14,254 nt of DNA from Flavobacterium psychrophilum (GTDB taxonomy: Bacteria > Bacteroidota > Bacteroidia > Flavobacteriales > Flavobacteriaceae). The stretch spans positions 1 to 14,254 of the forward strand of contig CAMCTL010000082.1 in assembly GCA_945878515.1 (NCBI GenBank), written 5' to 3'. Shown in pieces: positions 8,078-14,254 of this stretch; position 1 is the first letter of the stretch; every line of letters starts with the position of its first letter. The notes under the pieces were generated by a model. That model was not told the DNA's origin. It was given only the letters and a program-made list of their open reading frames with translations, and made no database searches. Both the position numbers and the translations under genes were made by a program.

Positions 8078-8287
8078 ATTACTCTTCTTTAAATTCAAAC
8101 AAATATATTAAAATAATCTCCACAAGCTATCCGAAGTATTCAAAAAGGGATAATTACAATTTAATATGCTGGAAGTTATAAAATCAAAATCTTTAAAGCG
8201 ATAACACAATGCTATATAACGATAAAAAAAACAACTTTCAGAAAGCCAACCCCTCGACTATTATTTACTAGCGGTTGGCAACTGGCT
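8078..8287. other. Intergenic region with a hairpin next to the upstream gene's stop
   Basis: This region separates the two small genes on the left from the cassette-like stretch on the right. It contains the hairpin at 8245-8279 and, to its left, a run of eight A on the plus strand (8223-8230), which is a U-run for leftward transcripts. The rest is AT-rich with no visible gene. Confidence 0.4.
8245..8279 (-). repeat. Hairpin GCCAACC/GGTTGGC after the small membrane protein gene; possible reduced att-like site
   Basis: Perfect 7-bp arms at 8245-8251 and 8273-8279 close a 21-base loop. On the minus strand the left arm reads GCCAACCGC and starts about ten bases after the corrected stop codon of the small membrane gene. 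This is the same position and a similar core (AACCGC) as the left arms of the two ~130-bp palindromes at 9164 and 10256. It could be a shortened relative of those. Alternatively it could be part of a terminator, although the U-run comes 13 bases after the stem. Confidence 0.45.
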
Positions 8288-8486
8288 TTATTTTTCTAAA
8301 AATATTTTATAAATTGCAAAAGCACATAAACCAATCGCACCCAATTGTAATTGCTGCAAAAAGATTCTCTTTTATTCCATTAAAAAAACCTTCTCCTCTA
8401 ATTAAACTTGGCACTCCCCATGAAAAGCTTAACAAAATCACAATTACTACACATCCTGCTTTTTTGCCTTCTTTAGATTCTGACAT
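8288..8486 (-). CDS. Small membrane protein, apparently frameshifted
   Basis: As written, the ATG at 8486 gives 59 residues ending at 8307 (first helix GCVVIVILLSFSWGVPSLI, then a Cys/Trp-rich tail ending FMCFCNL). Removing one base from the GGG at 8340-8342 (minus strand) extends it to a stop at 8288 and turns the tail into ITIGAIGLCAFAIYKIFLEK. That is a second membrane helix with a basic end, a far more natural protein of about 65 residues with two transmembrane segments. I therefore infer a single-base indel, either real or a sequencing error. The gene starts 24 bases after the stop of the cyclotransferase-like gene and is probably co-transcribed with it. No family is recognised; the length is too small for a functional guess. 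Confidence 0.5.
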
Positions 8487-8510
8487 AATTTTTATTTTTA
8501 AAATAAAATG

Positions 8511-9116
8511 CTATTTAATTAGTTTTTTAAGAGCATTTTCTAATGAAGTTGTGTTAGTTTTATTTAATATTTCTTTTTCATAATCCTCTCCAAATTCAGT
8601 TATAATTCCGTATTTTTTAATAGATATTAAATAGCTTATTCCGTCTTTTACTTCTTTTCCTGCTTGGGATTGTGCAGATTTAATAGCATAATCTGCTAAA
8701 TTTAATGGATTTAAATCTTTATAATCTTCTTGAATTATAAAATATGTGAAAATAACTTTTTCCACATTACAAAAGTTATCTAGCTCTCCAATCATAACAT
8801 TTTTGGAAGTTGGATTTTTAGGTTCTTTGTAATTTTCTGATTTTTCAATTACATGACATTCTCTTCTCCATAAAATTGATTTAGCTTTTTCAATACTAAC
8901 TTCACTGTCAATAATTATTATTATTGCATTAACTTGTAGACCTTTAGAATTATCAAAAATCGGAATTAATGTAGGTGCATAACCTCTTGTAGAACTTATT
9001 CTGGCAAATTCTACATTAAATGGTGTTACACATTCAATTCTCCCAATTTCAATTTCTTCTATTTCTTTTCCTGGAAATTCTATTAATGACCCAAATGCAA
9101 GAATTCCAATTTTCAT
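8511..9116 (-). CDS. Gamma-glutamylcyclotransferase-like protein (tentative)
   Basis: This is a 201-residue cytoplasmic protein starting at ATG 9116 (MKIGILAFGSLIEFPGKEIE). A TTG four codons upstream would only add Lys residues. The N-terminal strand followed by AFGSL resembles the YGS nucleotide-like loop of the cyclotransferase fold. The segment NAIIIIIDSEVSIEKAKSIL followed by WRRE resembles the strand-helix part that carries the catalytic Glu in that fold. No signal peptide is present. If the assignment holds, it would act on gamma-glutamyl amines or related small molecules, but the match rests on two motifs only and I am unsure. It is first in a probable two-gene unit with the small membrane protein at 8288-8486, and sits directly after the repeat at 9164-9293. 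Confidence 0.55.
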   Translation of the reverse strand: MKIGILAFGSLIEFPGKEIEEIEIGRIECVTPFNVEFARISSTRGYAPTLIPIFDNSKGLQVNAIIIIIDSEVSIEKAKSILWRRECHVIEKSENYKEPKNPTSKNVMIGELDNFCNVEKVIFTYFIIQEDYKDLNPLNLADYAIKSAQSQAGKEVKDGISYLISIKKYGIITEFGEDYEKEILNKTNTTSLENALKKLIK

Positions 9117-9163
9117 CTTTTTTTTCAAACGTCTAAATTTATTACTATTTCGGTAAGCTTGCT

Positions 9164-9293
9164 GCCCAACATTTGACCGCTAGGCGATGTGGCGATTAAT
9201 GAAGCCTTGACTTTCGGTTAATGACTAATTTTCAAAGTACAAAACCAACTTTAAATTAAGCCCAAAACCCGCCATATTGCCAAGGCGGTTATG
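9164..9293 (-). repeat. ~130-bp imperfect palindromic repeat, copy 1 (attC-like)
   Basis: Read on the minus strand, it begins with AACCGCC-TT-GGCAATATGGCG just after the stop codon of the gene at 9300. It ends with CGCCACATCGCC-TA-GCGGT followed by GTTGGGC (9164-9170). The arms pair over about 20 positions with a bulged C and a few mismatches. The ~70-base centre is about 80% identical by eye to copy 2 at 10256-10390, including TTAATTTAAAG and GTCATTAACC. GTTGGGC fits the GTTRRRY core of integron attC sites exactly, whereas the left end fits RYYYAAC only partly. It lies between two unrelated gene units in the same orientation as copy 2. Confidence 0.75.
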
Positions 9294-9299
9294 AGCCGG

Positions 9300-10228
9300 T
9301 TATTTTTCTAACAGTTGAAATTCAAAAATTAAATTAGCATTTGGCGGTATGACTTTACCTGCTCCGTTTTGTCCGTAAGCTAAATTTGATGGGATATAAA
9401 CAACCATTTTATCATTAATGCTCATCAAATTAATTGCTTCTTGAAATCCTGGTATTAGACCGCCTGATCCTAATTTATATGGAAACGGAGAATATCCATT
9501 TTGATTGAGTCTCGATTGGTCAAATATGCCAAAATTTCTGCTTATTTGTTCAACACTAGAATCAAATAGCTCGCCATTTTCTAAATATCCTGAATAGTTT
9601 ATATAAACATTTTCACCCTCTGTTGGCTTTCGTCCGCTTTTTGAATAAGTAATTTTAAAAATCAATCCATTAGAAGTCATAGCTCCGCGTTTTATTAAAT
9701 TTTCAATATCAATTTTTTTATTATAAACATAATCACTTTTACTTGTTGCATTCTGAATTTTAGAAGAACCTGAATAGTCATAACTAGTATCAACACCATT
9801 TAAAATTGTAAGTTGGTTTCCGTCAAGTTGTATTTTGCCTAATCTTTCAATAACGCTTTGCCCTAATAGGAGTGGTGCATTTGTTTCGTGAACTATAGAT
9901 GCTTGAATATTAAACAACTTTAATCCACCAAGTTCAACTTCTTTAATGTTTAGTTTTGTTCCTTTAGCAGTAGTTCCATTTGCGACACTATAATATACAT
10001 TTTCGCCGAGATCTTCTTTTTTAAGAAATCCATTCTTTATCATAAATGACGCTTCAGTCAAAGATATAGAGACATCAGATGCACCTGTATCAAATATGAA
10101 ATTTAGTGGGACTCCATTTACTTTACAAGGAACATAGTAAACACCGTTATTACGTTCCATTTGTAGAACTGTTTGGGACAATGTTGATAAGGAAAAAAAA
10201 TGCAGATAGAAAGAGAAAATAATTTCAT
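9300..10228 (-). CDS. Retropepsin-like aspartic protease fused to FKBP-type peptidyl-prolyl isomerase (exported; frameshift in signal peptide)
   Basis: The uninterrupted frame covers 10181-9300 (293 residues from a TTG). Residues 8-128 are a retropepsin-like aspartic protease domain, with strand NFIFDTGAS (Asp31-Thr-Gly) and the distal LLLGQSVIERLG motif; such domains have one DTG and act as dimers. Residues 170-293 are an FKBP-type prolyl isomerase: VYINYSGYLENGELFDSS, GLIPGFQEAI, NLAYG and a closing LIFEFQLLEK. An ATG at 10228 begins a perfect signal peptide (MKLFSLSICIFF) in another frame. One extra T in the eight-T tract (10193-10200) would join it to SLSTLSQTVLQ and the protease domain. 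I infer an exported protein acting on folding or turnover of envelope proteins, with a real or artefactual one-base deletion. It is flanked on both sides by the ~130-bp repeats, with no partner gene in its unit. Confidence 0.82.
10193..10200 (-). other. Eight-base homopolymer interrupting the signal peptide frame
   Basis: There are eight A on the plus strand (eight T in the coding sense) inside the signal peptide coding region of the protease-FKBP gene. With nine T the ATG at 10228 would be in frame with the rest; with eight it is not. It could be a slippage-prone on/off switch, a fixed mutation or a sequencing error. Confidence 0.6.
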
Positions 10229-10255
10229 ATTTATAATTTAATGTTCAATTTTTTT

Positions 10256-10390
10256 GTTGGTAACGTTTGGCCCCTTGACAATGTCGCGATTAAGAAAGCC
10301 TAATCTTTGGTTAATGACTGAACTTTCAGACACAAAACCATCTTTAAATTAAGCCTAAACTCGCCATATCGCCAAACGGCGGTTGGTATC
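10256..10390 (-). repeat. ~130-bp imperfect palindromic repeat, copy 2 (attC-like)
   Basis: On the minus strand it starts seven bases after the stop codon of the gene at 10398 with ACCAACCGCC-GTTTGGC-GATATGGCG. It ends with CGCGACATTGTC ... GGCCAAAC-GTTACCAAC. The arms share AAC, GTTTGGC and an ATATGGCG-like block, with unpaired insertions of four and about seven bases, an asymmetric palindrome. The centre matches copy 1 (9164-9293) closely. GTTGGTA occurs as a direct repeat at its two ends (10256-10262 and 10382-10388). The right-hand core GTTACCA departs from the attC consensus. Confidence 0.75.
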
Positions 10391-10397
10391 AATTTTT

Positions 10398-10889
10398 TTA
10401 TTTGGTAAACATTTGATCATTAGGAAATTTTGCACCATTTAATTTTAAAAGATGGATTAAAGCTTTTTTAATTCTTTGAACTTCTTCATCAGCCCCTTTT
10501 GCAAAAGCTTGCTGTATAAAACTTTCAAAAACTTGATCTGATTCACCTGCATATTTTCTTAAAATAAGATTTCTAGAACTTATAATTTTCACATAAAGAT
10601 TTCCGTTAGGTGCACGGTCAAACAATAAACTGTTAATGTGTTCACCGTTAAACTTATAGGTTGCAAATAATTCATTTTGTATAAAGTAATCGAAAACTAA
10701 AAGTTTTCGATTAGAAACTGGATTAATTTCTGTTCTAATTTGAAGATTTGTAGTTTCGTTAACGCTCATATTTCCTGAATAGGAGGAAAACATATCATTT
10801 AAAAAATCAATTGTTTCTTTTTCAGACTGTGCGTTACAATTAGTTAGTAAAAAAAGATTTAAAAATAAAGCAAGATAAAATTTTGACAT
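10398..10889 (-). CDS. Small exported protein, possible lipoprotein, of unknown function
   Basis: The start is taken as ATG at 10889, giving 163 residues beginning with a signal peptide (MSKFYLALFLNLFLLTNCNAQ). A TTG at 10931 would extend it by 14 residues, overlap the upstream gene and bury the signal peptide. The Cys at 18 in LLTNC could be a lipoprotein site, but Asn just before it is not ideal, and cleavage after NAQ by the ordinary signal peptidase is equally likely. The rest alternates helical and strand-like stretches, with a Lys-rich amphipathic segment near the end (EEVQRIKKALIHLLKLNG). No family is recognised. The start lies ten bases after the stop of the HEPN gene, so the two form an operon. 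The repeat at 10256-10390 follows its stop. Confidence 0.72.
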   Translation of the reverse strand: MSKFYLALFLNLFLLTNCNAQSEKETIDFLNDMFSSYSGNMSVNETTNLQIRTEINPVSNRKLLVFDYFIQNELFATYKFNGEHINSLLFDRAPNGNLYVKIISSRNLILRKYAGESDQVFESFIQQAFAKGADEEVQRIKKALIHLLKLNGAKFPNDQMFTK

Positions 10890-10899
10890 AGGAGTTTTG

Positions 10900-11442
10900 T
10901 TAGTTAATGCTGTTAATATATAAATCAGCAATCAAAGTAGCGAACAATCTTACTTCTTTTTGATTTAAAAATACTTCAAAGTTAAAATCGTTATTTTTCT
11001 CTTTCTCAAAAGAAGTGAAGTTTCTAACTATAATACCTTTCCAATACTGACCTTCTGAAACTGGAATTATATTTGAATGTGCAATTCCATTTCTAAAAAA
11101 TCGAACTAAATCTCCAATTGTCGTTTCATCAATTGTTTTTAATTGTTCTCTATTCTTGTAGTAAAACTTCTTTTGATTGAATGTAATACCTTGTTCATTT
11201 GTTAAAATTATTTCTCCCGAAAAAATGTTCTTCAGTATTTCGTATTCAGATATCTTTTGATTCAAAAAATCAATAGTATATGTCCGTTTTTGTTTTTTAT
11301 GAAATTCATTTGGAATGAATATTAAACCAAGTAATGAGTTTATAAGATGTGTGAATTTATTTCCGTCATCGAACTCTTCCACATTAGATTTTGTTCTTTT
11401 AATGAACTCAATATCAAATCTTTCAATTGTTGGATATCCCAT
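10900..11442 (-). CDS. HEPN-family putative ribonuclease (pEK499 p136-like)
   Basis: This is a 180-residue cytoplasmic protein from ATG 11442 (MGYPTIERFDIEFIKRTKSN). The frame extends to 11538 only with a TTG start, and the family pattern FDxxFIxRT near the N-terminus supports the ATG. The diagnostic site is FFRNGIAHSN, an R-x4-H motif with Asn after Arg (Arg117-Asn118 and His122; bases 11092-11094 and 11077-11079), as in catalytically active HEPN RNases. The segment HLINSLLGLIFIPNEFH resembles the conserved NxLLGLxxxP block of HEPN proteins of the pEK499 p136 type. Such proteins are known or suspected RNA-cleaving toxins and phage-defence effectors; activity here is inferred. No MNT-type antitoxin neighbours it. 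It is the first gene of a two-gene unit with the exported protein at 10398-10889, directly downstream of acnB on the same strand. Confidence 0.72.
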   Translation of the reverse strand: MGYPTIERFDIEFIKRTKSNVEEFDDGNKFTHLINSLLGLIFIPNEFHKKQKRTYTIDFLNQKISEYEILKNIFSGEIILTNEQGITFNQKKFYYKNREQLKTIDETTIGDLVRFFRNGIAHSNIIPVSEGQYWKGIIVRNFTSFEKEKNNDFNFEVFLNQKEVRLFATLIADLYINSIN

Positions 11443-11559
11443 AATTTTTCGGCTTTTCGTTAAAATTGCTACCAACTTTAATATAAGACTGACAGTGTCC
11501 GACTTTACCTCCCAAAATTGAGTCGATTTGTCTGACAAAAATCAGCATTTATTCTTGTT

Positions 11560-11567
11560 CAAATATA
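11560..11567 (-). promoter_or_regulatory. Candidate Bacteroidota -7 box (TATATTTG) for the HEPN gene
   Basis: The minus-strand sequence TATATTTG fits TAnnTTTG exactly. A TTTG lies about 15 bases upstream, closer than the usual 17-23. It would give a leader of about 110 bases before the ATG at 11442. It sits after the acnB terminator, so the HEPN unit would have its own promoter. Confidence 0.4.
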
Positions 11568-11636
11568 TTAATTTTTCTCTTACAAACCATTAGAAGAGTT
11601 TAATTTCGGTAATACAAAAAATTTGGGATATTGCTT

Positions 11637-11669
11637 AAAAAAAGCCTGAATCATTCGACTCAGGCTTTT
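11637..11669 (-). terminator. Intrinsic terminator of acnB
   Basis: On the minus strand, AAAAGCCTGA (11660-11669) pairs perfectly with TCAGGCTTTT (11640-11649) across a ten-base loop, and the T-run continues to 11637. It lies 26 bases past the acnB stop codon. Its near-palindromic A/T flanks could also work in the other direction. Confidence 0.85.
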
Positions 11670-11695
11670 AAACTATAATTAACGAATTAGGCACA

Positions 11696-14254
11696 TTATT
11701 TAACTAATAACTTATGCGAAGGCGCAAACTTAGTCAAGTTGATTCCTTCTACCGCCGTTTTATATTCTTCTATTGTTGGCGTTCTACCCAAGATTGTTGA
11801 TAAAACCACAACCGGCGTAGAAGAAAGCAAAGATTCTCCTTTTTTACCTTCAGTATCTTCAACAACTCTTCCTTGGAAAAGACGTGTAGATGTTGCCATA
11901 ACGGTATCTCCTTTGGCCGCTTTTTCTTGGTTCCCCATACAAAGGTTACAACCTGGACGCTCTAGGTATAGCATTTTTTCGTAAGAAGTACGTGCGGCAG
12001 CTTTAGGAACGTTATCATCGAATTCGAAACCAGAATATTTTTGTAAAATTTCCCAGTCGCCTTCTGCTTTTAATTCATCAACAATATTATAAGTAGGTGG
12101 AGCAACCACTAATGGTGCTTTGAACTCTACTTTCCCATTTTGCTCATCAATATTCTTAAGCATGTGAGCCAAAATTTTCATATCTCCTTTGTGAACCATA
12201 CAAGAACCAATAAATCCAAGATCTACTTGTTTAACTCCGCCATAGAAAGATAGAGGTCTGATGGTATCGTGAGTATAGCGTTTAGAAACATCCGCATTAT
12301 TTACATCTGGATCTGCAATCATTGGTTCAGCGATTTCATCCAAATCAATAACAACTTCAGCATAATACTTAGCGTTTGCATCGGGTCTTAAAGCTGGTTT
12401 TTCTCCTGAAATAATCTCGGCAATTCTCTTATCGGCAATAGCAATCAATCCTTTAAGCACTTGATTTGTATTATCCATTCCTTTGTCAATCATAATCTGA
12501 ATTCTACCTTTCGCCATTTCAAGCGATTCAATCAAGGTATAATCTTCAGAAATACAGATTGAAGCTTTTGCTTTCATTTCTGCCGTCCAATCCGTAAACG
12601 TAAAGGCTTGATCGGCGTTCAGCGTTCCTAAGTGAACCTCAATAATTCTTCCTTGGAATACATTCTCTCCACCAAATGTTTTAAGCATTTGAGATTGTGT
12701 AGCGTGAACTACATCACGAAAATCCATATACCCTTTCATCTCCCCTTTGAAAGTCACTTTCACAGATTCTGGAATTGGCATCGAAGCTTCACCAGTAGCC
12801 AAAGCAAGCGCCACAGTTCCTGAATCAGCACCAAAAGCAACACCTTTTGACATTCTGGTGTGAGAATCACCACCAATGATGATAGCCCATTCGTTAACGG
12901 TAATATCATTCAATACTTTATGAATTACATCCGTCATTGCGTGATAAACTCCTTTCGGATCACGAGCTGTGATCAAACCGAAATCGTTCATAAATTTCAT
13001 CAATCTAGGAATATTCGCCTTAGATTTATTATCCCAAACCGAAGCAGTATGGCAACCTGATTGGTAAGCACCATCAACAATTGGAGAAATCACGGTAGCA
13101 GCCATAGACTCTAATTCCTGAGAAGTCATCAATCCAGTGGTATCTTGTGAACCCACAATATTTACGGTAACACGAACATCTGAACCAGCGTGTAAAATTT
13201 TACCTGGAGTTGTTCCTACCGAATTTTTATTGAATATTTTTTCTACCGCTGTAAGACCTTGTCCCTCAATAGAAACCTCTTTTGACGGAGCATAAACAGG
13301 CACAATAGGAATCCCAAGAGTCTTTGAAGCAAATGTTTGTAATTTTTTTCCAAATACAATTGCATAAGACCCGCCCGCTTTTATAAATTCAATTTTTTGA
13401 GGTGTGAATGCTTTCGAAATATCAATTAATTCTTTATCACCGTTATATAATTTCTTAGTTTTGGTATTGATGGTAAGAACCGTACCAGTAGCAACAGAAT
13501 AAACCTCTTCTAAAATAGGATCACCACTTTCATTACGAACAGGGTTGCCATTTTCATCTAATTTTTTAACCCAGTTTTTAAGATCCAAACCAATACCACC
13601 AGTAACATCAACAGTTGTTAGGAAAATTGGAGAAATACCGTTTGTTCCTGCAACAATTGGAGCAAAATTTACAAACGGAACATAAGGACTTGCTTGTTTA
13701 CCTGTCCAAAGTGCCACATTATTAACACCTGACATTCTTGATGAACCCACACCCATAGTCCCTTTTTCAGCGATTAACATCACACTTTTGTCTGGATGTT
13801 GTGCTTTTAAAGCCGTAATTTCATCTTGTGCTTGAGGGGTAATCATACATTTACCGTGCAATTCACGATCTGAACGAGAGTGTGCTTGGTTTCCTGGAGA
13901 AAGTAAATCTGTTGAAATATCTCCTTCACCAGCTATAAAAGTAACCACCTTAATTTCTTCAGCAATTTCTGGTAATTTAGTAAAGAATTCAGCTTTTGCA
14001 TAGCTCTCAAGAATGGCAGCAGAGATTCCGTTACCACTTTTGAATGCTGCTTCTAGACGATCTGTATCTGCCTCGTAAAGAAAAACTTGTGTTTTTAAAA
14101 CTTCCGCAGCTTCTTTTGCAATAGCAACATCATCACCTAAAGCTAAATCAAGCAAAACCGCTATAGAAGTTCCACCTTTCATGTGAGACAACAACTCTAA
14201 AGCAAAAGCAGGTGTAATTTCATCAACTACGGATTGACCTAAAACGATTTCCTT
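11696..14254 (-). CDS. acnB: Aconitate hydratase B (aconitase / 2-methylisocitrate dehydratase), N-terminus outside window
   Basis: The frame is open from the right edge to TAA at 11696, 852 codons. It continues upstream without a start (KEIVLGQSVVDEITPAFALE precedes the first in-frame Met), so the N-terminal part is missing. AcnB converts citrate to isocitrate via cis-aconitate in the TCA cycle and often also handles 2-methylisocitrate; it needs a 4Fe-4S cluster. The three cluster cysteines are visible: GFIGSCM (codon 12200-12202) and PGCNLCMGNQ (11948-11950 and 11939-11941). Other family blocks are KGTMGVGSSRMSGVNN, SGCHTASVWDNK and GGDSHTRMSKGVAFGADSG. The visible part includes the end of the HEAT-like N-terminal domain and the swivel and catalytic domains. 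It has its own terminator (11637-11669), so the small genes downstream are not part of its operon by default. Confidence 0.97.
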   Translation of the reverse strand, partial: KEIVLGQSVVDEITPAFALELLSHMKGGTSIAVLLDLALGDDVAIAKEAAEVLKTQVFLYEADTDRLEAAFKSGNGISAAILESYAKAEFFTKLPEIAEEIKVVTFIAGEGDISTDLLSPGNQAHSRSDRELHGKCMITPQAQDEITALKAQHPDKSVMLIAEKGTMGVGSSRMSGVNNVALWTGKQASPYVPFVNFAPIVAGTNGISPIFLTTVDVTGGIGLDLKNWVKKLDENGNPVRNESGDPILEEVYSVATGTVLTINTKTKKLYNGDKELIDISKAFTPQKIEFIKAGGSYAIVFGKKLQTFASKTLGIPIVPVYAPSKEVSIEGQGLTAVEKIFNKNSVGTTPGKILHAGSDVRVTVNIVGSQDTTGLMTSQELESMAATVISPIVDGAYQSGCHTASVWDNKSKANIPRLMKFMNDFGLITARDPKGVYHAMTDVIHKVLNDITVNEWAIIIGGDSHTRMSKGVAFGADSGTVALALATGEASMPIPESVKVTFKGEMKGYMDFRDVVHATQSQMLKTFGGENVFQGRIIEVHLGTLNADQAFTFTDWTAEMKAKASICISEDYTLIESLEMAKGRIQIMIDKGMDNTNQVLKGLIAIADKRIAEIISGEKPALRPDANAKYYAEVVIDLDEIAEPMIADPDVNNADVSKRYTHDTIRPLSFYGGVKQVDLGFIGSCMVHKGDMKILAHMLKNIDEQNGKVEFKAPLVVAPPTYNIVDELKAEGDWEILQKYSGFEFDDNVPKAAARTSYEKMLYLERPGCNLCMGNQEKAAKGDTVMATSTRLFQGRVVEDTEGKKGESLLSSTPVVVLSTILGRTPTIEEYKTAVEGINLTKFAPSHKLLVK

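Noticed and set aside
8275..8583. Plus-strand open frame of 102 codons
   Set aside because: It overlaps the small membrane protein gene and the end of the cyclotransferase-like gene on the opposite strand. The minus-strand reading gives sensible helices and start sites; the plus-strand reading does not.
10398..11442. Classical HEPN-MNT toxin-antitoxin pair
   Set aside because: The partner gene encodes an exported protein with a signal peptide and shows no nucleotidyltransferase motif (no GSxxRG-like segment).
11443..11538. TTG-initiated N-terminal extension of the HEPN gene by 32 residues
   Set aside because: The ATG at 11442 fits the family N-terminus, and the extension shows no conserved pattern. 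It cannot be excluded, because the candidate -7 box lies just upstream of the TTG.
11739..13060. Several plus-strand open frames inside acnB
   Set aside because: They are antisense to the conserved aconitase coding sequence, including its cluster-binding cysteines.

Overview
The window looks like a chromosomal segment of a Flavobacterium-like member of the Bacteroidota. This rests on low GC, exported proteins with short Lys-rich signal peptides that often end in Gln, one TAnnTTTG-type -7 box, a large modular cell-surface protein typical of type IX secretion cargo, and a Bacteroidota-style AcnB. Every gene I accept is on the minus strand, so transcription runs right to left. The genus is an inference; no rRNA or marker gene is present to fix it.

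Layout from right to left. (i) 14254-11696 is acnB, a TCA-cycle core gene cut by the right edge, closed by a clear intrinsic terminator. (ii) 11567-8230 is an accessory stretch of short genes arranged like gene cassettes: a HEPN-family putative nuclease plus a small exported protein; an aspartic protease-FKBP fusion; and a cyclotransferase-like protein plus a small membrane protein. Two of these units are followed, directly after the stop codon, by copies of the same ~130-bp imperfect palindrome (9164-9293 and 10256-10390). The third is followed by a shorter hairpin in the same position (8245-8279). The layout is reminiscent of integron cassettes with attC sites, but no integrase is in view. 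Two genes here read through only if a single-base indel at a homopolymer is corrected. (iii) 8077-7421 holds two small hypothetical genes, one of them exported. (iv) 7420-6717 is a gene-poor, repeat-rich spacer with several hairpins, two of which share a GCA triloop, and a 15-bp tandem repeat. (v) 6716-6219 encodes a small secreted protein with its own terminator. (vi) 5829-4057 encodes a five-LysM NlpC/P60 peptidoglycan hydrolase. (vii) 4056-3060 is a ~1-kb intergenic region containing nested palindromes (3756-4028) that resemble a MITE or composite repeat. (viii) 3059-1 is the N-terminal 1019 residues of a giant secreted protein with four jelly-roll-like modules, a Cys-rich knot, a MopE-like Asp-rich repeat and Ig-like domains; it runs off the left edge.

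There is no single pathway. The flanks are housekeeping (acnB, cell-wall hydrolase) and surface (glycan- or metal-binding-like giant protein). The middle is an apparently mobile or plastic segment. The strongest candidate for something undescribed is the repeat-delimited cassette-like array, with the HEPN protein and the protease-FKBP fusion as its cargo.
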